Shown: in pieces, positions 6,212 through 12,293 of the stretch | Layout: every line of letters begins with the position of its first letter | Numbering within the stretch: position 1 is the first letter of the stretch | From: Flavobacteriales bacterium | GTDB lineage: Bacteria > Bacteroidota > Bacteroidia > Flavobacteriales > BACL11 | DNA: 12,293 bases | Direction of reading: 5' to 3' | Assembly (NCBI GenBank): GCA_018664745.1 | Contig: JABJNS010000174.1 | Location: 1 to 12,293 of the forward strand | Made by a program: the position numbers and the translations under genes | The notes under the pieces: generated by a model | Told to the model about the DNA's origin: nothing | Seen by the model: only the letters and a program-made list of their open reading frames with translations | Databases searched by the model: none

Positions 6212-7972
6212 ATGAAATCCTTTTTTAAAAATGTATTATCTACCATTGTTGGAATGGTTTTAGCAGTTTTTGTTATCATGCTCCTCTTCATTGGAATAGT
6301 AAGCGTAAGTATTTCCTCACTTAATAATGAGCCTGAAGTTACTGTTAAAGAGAATAGCATTTTAAAAATTAACCTTTCTGATGTTTCGGTTGTTGAACGA
6401 ATATCTGAAAATCCTTTTGAAGGACTAAACTTTTCAGGAGATATCCCAAAAACTATTGCTTTAAAGCAGGTACTAGACAATATTGAAAAAGCAAAGGCAG
6501 ATGAGCAGATTAAAGCAATATACATCAACACCTCTTTTGTGAATGCAGGACTATCACAAATAGAAGAGATAAGAAACAAATTACTGGAGTTTAAACAAAC
6601 AGGAAAGCCTATTATTGCTTATGCTGAAGTATATTCTCAAACAGCATATTATCTCTCTTCAGTAGCTAATAAAATCTATTTAAATCCTGAGGGGATAGTA
6701 GAACTTAAAGGACTTTCAGCAGGAATTATGTTTTACAAAGAGTTTTTGAAAAAACTGGATATTGATGTACAAGTTATTCGTCATGGTAAATTCAAAAGTG
6801 CAATTGAGCCTTATATCCTTGACAAAATGAGTGCTGCTAATAGAGAGCAGATGCAATTACTACTAAACTCTTTTGCTGATAACATTATGGATAGTATTGC
6901 TAATCAAAGGGGATTAACCCTAGCACATGTAGAAAGTCATATTAACAATCTCAGCCTTGAAGATGCTAAAAAATGTCTTGAACTAACTTATGTTGATGCT
7001 CTTTTATACCAAGACCAAATAGAGGACAGCTTAATCAAAATTGCAGGAAGTGAAAAGTTAAACTTAATCTCCTTAGGAAAATACACACATACAAAATCAG
7101 AAAAAAAAGAGATAAGCAGAGATAAAATCGCAATTATTTACGCAACAGGAGCAATCAACTCAGGAGAAGGAAATGAAAAAAGTATTGGTTCAACAACAAC
7201 TTCTGCCGCAATAAAGCAAGCAAGAGAAGATAAGCGAGTAAAAGCAATTGTGCTCAGAGTAAATTCTCCTGGAGGAAGCGCCTTAGCTTCTGATGTAATT
7301 TGGAGGGAAACCATTTTAGCAAAAGCTGAAAAACCATTAGTAGTATCAATGGGAGATTATGCAGCAAGTGGTGGCTATTATATTGCTTGTGCAGCTGACA
7401 GCATTGTAGCAAACCCTACAACACTTACAGGTTCAATCGGTGTGTTCGGACTTATTCCAAATCTCAGTAAATTCTACAAAAACAAACTTGGTATTTCTAT
7501 TGATACAGTGAATACAGGAAAATATGCTGACATGGGAGTAAACCGACCTCTTTCTAATTTTGAAAAAAATAAAATTCAGAATAGCATTAAAAATATATAC
7601 ACTACTTTTATCACTCATGTTGGAGAAGGGAGAGGTATGAGTACAACTGCTGTTGATGAAATTGGACAAGGAAGAGTTTGGACCGGTTATGATGCTAAAG
7701 AAATTGGGCTAATTGATACTTATGGAGGAGTTGAAAAAGCAATTGATATTGCGGCTTATTTAGCTAAAATTGAAGATTATAGAGTTATCTCCTTGCCAAA
7801 AAAGAAAGATCCATTTACTGAGCTAGCCTTAAAATTGGGCAATAGTTCAAGTTTTTCTGATATATTATTTACAAAATTAGGGTTAAAAACAGAACTTACT
7901 CAACCAATTGAATCCTTACTTAAAGGTGATAAAATTCAAGCAAGAATTCCATTTATTATGAAATTAAAATAA
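6212..7972 (+). CDS. sppA: Signal peptide peptidase SppA, 67K type
   Basis: A 586-residue membrane-anchored serine protease that degrades cleaved signal peptides and other peptides in the membrane. A single N-terminal transmembrane segment spans about residues 8-31; the rest should face the periplasm. Two tandem S49 domains are present. The N-terminal one (about 80-260) carries the general-base lysine, K195 in GKFKSAIEP, matching K209 of the Escherichia coli enzyme. The C-terminal one (about 300-520) carries the nucleophile, S386 in GDYAASGGYY, along with the oxyanion-region motif VNSPGGSALAS at 350-360. Length and both catalytic residues fit the long form. Start ATG 6212 is followed directly by the basic end and hydrophobic anchor. 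It diverges from folK and is convergent with the DUF2797 gene, overlapping it by 9 bp with no terminator between. Confidence 0.96.
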   Translation: MKSFFKNVLSTIVGMVLAVFVIMLLFIGIVSVSISSLNNEPEVTVKENSILKINLSDVSVVERISENPFEGLNFSGDIPKTIALKQVLDNIEKAKADEQIKAIYINTSFVNAGLSQIEEIRNKLLEFKQTGKPIIAYAEVYSQTAYYLSSVANKIYLNPEGIVELKGLSAGIMFYKEFLKKLDIDVQVIRHGKFKSAIEPYILDKMSAANREQMQLLLNSFADNIMDSIANQRGLTLAHVESHINNLSLEDAKKCLELTYVDALLYQDQIEDSLIKIAGSEKLNLISLGKYTHTKSEKKEISRDKIAIIYATGAINSGEGNEKSIGSTTTSAAIKQAREDKRVKAIVLRVNSPGGSALASDVIWRETILAKAEKPLVVSMGDYAASGGYYIACAADSIVANPTTLTGSIGVFGLIPNLSKFYKNKLGISIDTVNTGKYADMGVNRPLSNFEKNKIQNSIKNIYTTFITHVGEGRGMSTTAVDEIGQGRVWTGYDAKEIGLIDTYGGVEKAIDIAAYLAKIEDYRVISLPKKKDPFTELALKLGNSSSFSDILFTKLGLKTELTQPIESLLKGDKIQARIPFIMKLK

Positions 7973-8782
7973 ACTCCCTTGAGCAACTTCTTGTGTTGAG
8001 AATTTTGAAATAAATCCTTCATGCGATCGAACATTAAATACTCTATCATCATCTAATAATAAGTATTGCCCCTTAATTCCTAAAAGCGTTCCTTCAATAA
8101 TTTCAGTGCGCTCTAACCTAACACTCTTTATCTTTTTAGGGAATTGAGTTACAGGATACTTAATCTCTGTTACTGTATTATTTGGTAAAATATATTGTTT
8201 CAACTCTTCAGGAACATGTGCAGAAAGTTCTTCTTTCATTTTCACTAAATCAACTGATTCAGGAGTTCCAGAAAGCATTTTCCTCCAATTAGTTACATCA
8301 GCAACAAAGCGTTTTAATGAAACCTCAATATCTCCTGAAAATCTTCTATTAGGAACTTCAGCCAACAATATTGCCTGGCTTGCTCCTTGATCCATCCACC
8401 TTATCACTCCTTGAGTTCCTCTAGTAATTCCTACTTTTATTCCACTTGAATTTGCTAAATACACATAATGAGGAGCAATTTGAAATTCTTTTTCCCATTC
8501 CAAATCTCTTTCCTCAATCCCTAAATGAGCTGTACATAATTCTGGTTTAAAAATACTTTGGGATGCTAAAGGGGATTCCCAAAAACACTTATAACAATAT
8601 CCAGAACGATAAAACTTATCTGACTTCTTTCCACACTGACAAATTACAACCCCGCTCCAATGAATTTTGATTTGTTTACCAATATAATCGTTCATCTTAT
8701 GATTAACCCCATGAATATCTAGCGTATAATGCACAACATCCTTGAGTTCAGTATCCATTTTTTTAAGCGTATCTCTAAACAT
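7964..8782 (-). CDS. DUF2797 family protein with Cys cluster
   Basis: A 272-residue protein, no signal peptide or membrane segment, probably cytoplasmic. It fits the DUF2797 family, whose function is unknown to me. Residues 46-86 hold a likely zinc site, ICQCGKK (C48, C50), GYCYKCFWESP (C63, C66) and ELCTAHLG (C83, H86). Residues about 105-170 contain the family core HYVYLANSSGIKVGITR, then VIRWMDQGASQAILL and IEVSLKRFVADVTNW. The YVYLA...KVGIT pattern recalls the GIY-YIG or T5orf172 fold, but this is only a resemblance. Start ATG 8782 is used; ATG 8758 (residue 9) is possible. It diverges from the GH3-like gene with only 37 bp between starts, so the two may share control. The 3' end overlaps sppA by 9 bp. 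Confidence 0.85.
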   Translation of the reverse strand: MFRDTLKKMDTELKDVVHYTLDIHGVNHKMNDYIGKQIKIHWSGVVICQCGKKSDKFYRSGYCYKCFWESPLASQSIFKPELCTAHLGIEERDLEWEKEFQIAPHYVYLANSSGIKVGITRGTQGVIRWMDQGASQAILLAEVPNRRFSGDIEVSLKRFVADVTNWRKMLSGTPESVDLVKMKEELSAHVPEELKQYILPNNTVTEIKYPVTQFPKKIKSVRLERTEIIEGTLLGIKGQYLLLDDDRVFNVRSHEGFISKFSTQEVAQGSLF

Positions 8783-8819
8783 ATTTTTTTGTATTTTTCA
8801 GTCCCTAAAAATATCAAAA

Positions 8820-10331
8820 TTGAGCAAGTTTTCTGTTAAAAATTCTATTCTTTCATTTATGATGAAAAAACGCATTGATAAAATAGAGATATTTTGCAAA
8901 AAACCAATTCAAGCTCAAAAGAGTATATTTGATTTTCTTCTTTTAAAAGGAAAAGAGACAGCTTTTGGAAAAGAACATTTCTTCCAAGATATTAAAACTT
9001 ATGCTCAATTCTCAGAGAATATCCCTATCAGGACTTATGAGGAGTTTTCAGGATTTATTGAAAAAGCTAGAAAAGGAGAAAAAAATGTACTATGGCCAGG
9101 GAAAATTAATTGGTTTGCCAAATCATCAGGAACTACAAATGCAAAAAGTAAATTCATACCCATCACCCAAGAATCATTAAACGATTGTCATTTCAAAGGA
9201 GGGAAAGATATGCTATCCTTATACGGAAACAACTTCCCTTTTTCAGACATGTATAACGGAAAAGGCTTAATGCTAGGAGGTACAATTAAGAAATCAAAAG
9301 ATGGAAATTATAAAGATGGAGATTTATCAGCAATACTTCTGGATGAATTTCCTTTTTGGGTAAGTTATCATAGAATTCCTGATATTGAGACTGCTCTAAT
9401 TTCAGAATGGGAAGAAAAGTTAGAGCGTATTGCCAGGCAAGCAGTAAATGCAAATATTACAAACTTAACAGGAGTTCCTTCCTGGATGTTAATTTTACTA
9501 AAGCGTGTACTAGTAATAAGTGGCAAGAAAAATATTAGTGAAGTTTGGCCTAACCTTGAACTCTATATGCACGGAGGAGTGAATTTTGAACCCTACAAAG
9601 AACAATTTAAAACCCTGATTCCTTCTAAAAAAATGAATTATCTAGAAGGATACAATGCCTCAGAAGGATTTATTGGAATACAAGACAAAACCCCATCAGA
9701 AGGTCTACTTCTTATGTTGGACTATGGAATTTTCTATGAATTTATTCCCATGGATAAATACAAAAAAGGACAGCTAGAAACTATTCCTCTAAAAGGTGTA
9801 GAACTAAATATTGATTACGCCTTAGTTATCTCTACAAATGGAGGGTTATGGAGGTATCTTATTGGGGATGTTATTCGCTTTACCACCCTTTTCCCTTTCA
9901 GAATTAAAATTATTGGCCGAACTAAAAGTTTTTTAAATGCTTTTGGAGAAGAATTAATTGTAGAAAATACTGATAAAGCATTACTAGAAACTTGTAATAC
10001 TTGCAAGGCATCAATTAAAGATTATACAGTTGCCCCAATTTTTATTGATGATAATTCAGGAGGACATCAGTGGTTTATAGAGTTCACTGTAGATCCTGAA
10101 AATATTGAAATTTTTACACAAGAACTTGACACTAATCTTAAGAACTTAAACTCAGATTATGCTGCTAAAAGAACTAAAAACCTAATTCTCAAATCTCCTG
10201 AAATTATAGTCATTCAAAATAATGAATTCTATACTTGGTTAAAACAAAATAATCGACTTGGAGGACAATACAAGATCCCCCGCCTTTGTAACGACCGGAA
10301 AATAGCAGAGGAAATCCTATCCTTACTCTAG
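8820..10331 (+). CDS. GH3 (auxin-responsive promoter) family acyl-adenylating enzyme
   Basis: About 503 residues, a bacterial member of the GH3 family, which in plants (JAR1, GH3) joins amino acids to jasmonate or auxin through an acyl-AMP. All three nucleotide motifs are visible with this start: SSGTTNAKSK at about 102-111, YNASEG at 278-283 and YLIGDVIRF at 346-354, followed by IGRTKSFLNAFGEEL. The C-terminal GGQYKIPRLCNDR also fits the bacterial group. The acyl substrate and amine acceptor are unknown. The start is a choice: TTG 8820 has an A-rich leader and keeps the N-terminal stretch KNSILSFMMKKR that relatives appear to share; ATG 8859 would be 13 residues shorter, and a longer start at 8742 would overlap the divergent DUF2797 gene. 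The next gene, a deoxynucleoside kinase, follows after 84 bp on the same strand. Confidence 0.85.
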   Translation: MSKFSVKNSILSFMMKKRIDKIEIFCKKPIQAQKSIFDFLLLKGKETAFGKEHFFQDIKTYAQFSENIPIRTYEEFSGFIEKARKGEKNVLWPGKINWFAKSSGTTNAKSKFIPITQESLNDCHFKGGKDMLSLYGNNFPFSDMYNGKGLMLGGTIKKSKDGNYKDGDLSAILLDEFPFWVSYHRIPDIETALISEWEEKLERIARQAVNANITNLTGVPSWMLILLKRVLVISGKKNISEVWPNLELYMHGGVNFEPYKEQFKTLIPSKKMNYLEGYNASEGFIGIQDKTPSEGLLLMLDYGIFYEFIPMDKYKKGQLETIPLKGVELNIDYALVISTNGGLWRYLIGDVIRFTTLFPFRIKIIGRTKSFLNAFGEELIVENTDKALLETCNTCKASIKDYTVAPIFIDDNSGGHQWFIEFTVDPENIEIFTQELDTNLKNLNSDYAAKRTKNLILKSPEIIVIQNNEFYTWLKQNNRLGGQYKIPRLCNDRKIAEEILSLL

Positions 10332-10415
10332 AAGTTTTCAACAAATATGATTGCTATTTTAAATTTTGAATAGCTAGAACTAATACTTTTTTTATTTTAG
10401 ACGAAAATTTAGAAT

Positions 10416-11033
10416 ATGCACATAGCTATTGCAGGGAATATTGGGTCTGGAAAAACTACCTTAACAACAAAACTATCTAAACATTATAAGTGGGAAGCGC
10501 ATTATGAAGATGTAGAAAATAATCCTTATCTAAATGATTTTTACAAAGACATGCAAAGGTGGTCCTTTAATCTACAAGTTTACTTTTTAAACAGTCGTTT
10601 TAGACAAATTATTGACATTAAAGAAAGTAATAAGACATACATTCAAGACAGAACCATATATGAAGATGCAAAAATATTTGCTCCTAACCTACACGCTATG
10701 GGATTGATGAGTTCAAGAGATTTTGACAATTATATGGAAATCTTTAACCTAATGGATAGTTTTATTGAAGGACCAGACTTACTCATCTATTTAAGAGCTT
10801 CAGTTCCTAAATTAGTCGAGCAAATACAAAAAAGAGGTCGAGATTATGAAAACAGTATTCGTTTAGACTACTTAACTCGCTTAAACGAAAGATATGAAGC
10901 TTGGATAGGTGAATACACTAAAGGTAAAATTCTAATCATTGAAGTAGATGATTTAGATTTTTCTGAAAATGAAGAAGACCTTGGTAAAATAATTGAAAAG
11001 ATAGATGCTGAAATTAATGGTTTATTCCAATAG
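10416..11033 (+). CDS. Deoxynucleoside kinase (deoxyadenosine/deoxyguanosine kinase type)
   Basis: A 205-residue cytoplasmic kinase that should make deoxynucleoside 5'-monophosphates from ATP and a deoxynucleoside. Walker A GNIGSGKTT is at residues 7-15. E31 in HYEDVENNPYL is the expected catalytic base, Q54 in FNLQVYFLNSRF the base-contacting Gln, and D78-R79 in IQDRTIYED the DRS motif. RGRDYE at 140-145 is the LID. All hallmark residues are present, unlike in the paralogue at 5004-5648. Preference for dA, dG or dC cannot be read from sequence. It follows the GH3-like gene by 84 bp on the same strand, so cotranscription is possible but not shown. It ends 17 bases before a bidirectional terminator. 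Confidence 0.92.
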   Translation: MHIAIAGNIGSGKTTLTTKLSKHYKWEAHYEDVENNPYLNDFYKDMQRWSFNLQVYFLNSRFRQIIDIKESNKTYIQDRTIYEDAKIFAPNLHAMGLMSSRDFDNYMEIFNLMDSFIEGPDLLIYLRASVPKLVEQIQKRGRDYENSIRLDYLTRLNERYEAWIGEYTKGKILIIEVDDLDFSENEEDLGKIIEKIDAEINGLFQ

Positions 11034-11050
11034 TTAGAAATACTACAAAT

Positions 11051-11080
11051 AAAAAAGCCACTCAGTTGAGTGGCTTTTTT
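11051..11080. terminator. Bidirectional intrinsic terminator between convergent genes
   Basis: AAAAAA then GCCACTCA (11051-11064) pairs with TGAGTGGC then TTTTTT (11067-11080), an 8-bp GC-containing core flanked by A6/T6 with a tiny loop. The flanking A and T runs let it work for the kinase gene on the plus strand and for the lipoprotein gene, whose stop is at 11104, on the minus strand. Confidence 0.9.
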
Positions 11081-11103
11081 ATTATTACAATCAATAAGAA
11101 AAA

Positions 11104-11574
11104 CTATATCATTCCTTTAATATAAACTACTATCTCTTTATCTTTTAGTTGAAAAGTTAACTCTCCTAAAAATTCTCCAGAATCAACAGCTACACTATAC
11201 CTAAGTGTTCCATGAGAATGAATACCTCCTAGTAAAACTTCACCTTCTGCAACTTTATAAGAACCTTTAGACTTTTCTATTAAATCTTCATTTACAAATA
11301 ATAAGTGATCTACTTCTAAAAGACCTCTCAACTCTTCACAAATTAATCCTGTTAATTCTGCATCACAATCAACAGTATGTATAGCTATTTCTTTAAGCTT
11401 ATGTTCACTAAGTTCAATATTCTCAGATATAGCATAAAACGCCCCCTCTTTAACACCTATTTGGCTATCCAAACTTGTTTCTTTTGCTGCTTCTTCAGAA
11501 GCAGAATTACCACCACAACTTACTAGTACAACACTGATACTCGTTACAAATAATACTTTTAAAAAATTTTTCAT
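11104..11574 (-). CDS. Small lipoprotein of unknown function downstream of hppA
   Basis: A 156-residue predicted lipoprotein. Residues 1-19 are a signal sequence with basic start and hydrophobic core, ending LVSC so that C20 is lipidated; GGNSASEEAAKETS after it is a flexible acidic linker. The remaining 110 residues form a small acidic domain with two cysteines (C70 and C79, in TVDCDAE and GLICEEL) that could form a disulfide in the periplasm. A beta-rich end (GGIHSHGTLRYSVAVDSGEF, then KEIVVYIKGMI) follows. I do not recognise a family. Only 4 bp separate it from the stop of hppA on the same strand, so both are probably on one transcript ending at the terminator at 11051-11080. Confidence 0.78.
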   Translation of the reverse strand: MKNFLKVLFVTSISVVLVSCGGNSASEEAAKETSLDSQIGVKEGAFYAISENIELSEHKLKEIAIHTVDCDAELTGLICEELRGLLEVDHLLFVNEDLIEKSKGSYKVAEGEVLLGGIHSHGTLRYSVAVDSGEFLGELTFQLKDKEIVVYIKGMI

Positions 11575-11578
11575 GATT

Positions 11579-12293
11579 TTATTTTTTATCTTCTAGAAGA
11601 TGTTTTCTTTCAATACTTAAGGCATTAATAGCCTCTTCTTTTTGCACCTCATTCAAGTTAGAATTTTCAACTTCCAACACCTGTCTTTCATACCATTCTT
11701 TAATTTCTGCTATATGTTTCTCTGAATCAGTAGTCTCAATTGACATCTCTACAGCAGGAACTCCCTCAGCATGAGTAGCAGTACCCTGACCTAAAATTGG
11801 AGCAATAACTAAGCCAATTAAACAAGTTAATTTAATTAAGATATTCATTGAAGGACCAGAAGTGTCTTTAAAAGGATCACCAACAGTATCTCCAGTAATT
11901 GCAGCTTCATGTGCAGCAGAGCCTTTATGTGTCATCTCACCATTAATCATTACACCAGCTTCAAATGATTTTTTAGCATTATCCCATGCACCACCAGCAT
12001 TATTTTGGAAAATTGCCCAAAGTACACCAGAAACAGTAACACCCGCCATATAACCACCTAACATCTCAGCAATCATTAATTTATCCATCCCAAACAACAT
12101 AGGTAAGAAAGTAATAACTAAAGGAAAACCAATAGTTAAAATTCCAGGTAGCATCATTTCTTTTAATGAAGCATTAGTAGAAATCTCTACACATTTATCG
12201 TACTCTGGGTTACCAGTTCCTTCCATAATTCCAGGAATTTCTTTAAATTGTCTTCTTACTTCATATACCATCTCCATTGCAGCTTTTCCTACA
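11579..12293 (-). CDS. hppA: Membrane-bound ion-translocating pyrophosphatase, C-terminal part (5' end outside window)
   Basis: The reading frame stays open to the window edge (VGKAAMEMVYEVRRQF), so only about 237 C-terminal residues are seen of a protein that usually exceeds 650. The enzyme hydrolyses pyrophosphate in the cytoplasmic membrane and pumps H+ or Na+ outward. Family signatures are NNAGGAWDNAKK and the highly conserved ITGDTVGDPFKDTSGPSMNI, plus transmembrane segments LPGILTIGFPLVITFLPML, YMAGVTVSGVLWAIF and ILIKLTCLIGLVIAPIL. The residues that mark K+ dependence and Na+ versus H+ use lie upstream, outside the window, so ion type is undetermined. After the last membrane segment there is a hydrophilic tail of about 67 residues, charged and probably helical (HIAEIKEWYERQVLEVENS, KEEAINALSIERKHLLEDKK). 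A small lipoprotein gene follows after 4 bp. Confidence 0.95.
   Translation of the reverse strand, partial: VGKAAMEMVYEVRRQFKEIPGIMEGTGNPEYDKCVEISTNASLKEMMLPGILTIGFPLVITFLPMLFGMDKLMIAEMLGGYMAGVTVSGVLWAIFQNNAGGAWDNAKKSFEAGVMINGEMTHKGSAAHEAAITGDTVGDPFKDTSGPSMNILIKLTCLIGLVIAPILGQGTATHAEGVPAVEMSIETTDSEKHIAEIKEWYERQVLEVENSNLNEVQKEEAINALSIERKHLLEDKK

Noticed and set aside
8742..8819. N-terminal extension of the GH3 protein from ATG 8742
   Set aside because: It would overlap the start of the divergent DUF2797 gene by 41 bp and add a hydrophobic stretch (IFLSVSLNIFFCIF) not expected in a cytoplasmic GH3 enzyme.
1..12293. A defence, mobile or RNA-based system
   Set aside because: No repeats, integrase, transposase, reverse transcriptase, nuclease-toxin pair or large unexplained noncoding region was found; all gaps between genes are short or contain the sulfotransferase remnant.

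Overview
The window looks like an ordinary chromosomal stretch of a low-GC Bacteroidota bacterium, most likely of the Flavobacteriales. The reasons are the AT-rich composition, A-rich leaders in place of Shine-Dalgarno sites, -7 boxes of the Bacteroidota type TAnnTTTG, and typical families: OmpA with thrombospondin type 3 repeats, OmpA-like/TPR lipoprotein, bacterial GH3, DUF2797 and membrane pyrophosphatase. Genus and species cannot be told from this sequence. No CRISPR, tRNA, rRNA, integrase, transposase or phage gene was seen.

Layout. (1) 1-608: the extreme 5' end of a leftward mutS (TTG start at 45) diverges from a SpoU/TrmH-family RNA methyltransferase (81-608), with two opposed -7 boxes packed into about 35 bp. 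(2) 605-4121: two envelope genes diverge from a roughly 150-bp promoter region. Leftward is an OmpA/TSP3 outer membrane protein; rightward is an OmpA-like/TPR lipoprotein closed by a strong terminator. (3) 4125-5024: a sulfotransferase pseudogene with an in-frame stop and two frameshifts; its reconstructed 3' end runs into the neighbouring convergent gene. (4) 5004-6123: leftward operon folK then a divergent deoxynucleoside-kinase-like gene, overlapping by 11 bp. (5) 6212-7972: sppA, convergent and overlapping by 9 bp with a DUF2797 gene (7964-8782). (6) 8820-11033: a GH3-family adenylating enzyme followed by a second, canonical deoxynucleoside kinase. (7) 11051-12293: a bidirectional terminator, then a leftward pair of hppA (3' part only) and a small lipoprotein.

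How it fits together. Most genes are housekeeping: mismatch repair, RNA methylation, folate synthesis, nucleoside salvage, membrane protein quality control and PPi-driven ion pumping, plus cell-envelope proteins. The least ordinary items are the broken sulfotransferase, the contrast between the two kinase paralogues (the folK-linked one lacks two substrate-site residues), the unexplained GH3/DUF2797 neighbourhood, and the hydrophilic tail of HppA next to a lipoprotein of unknown role. I did not find convincing evidence of a new defence, mobile or RNA-based system.
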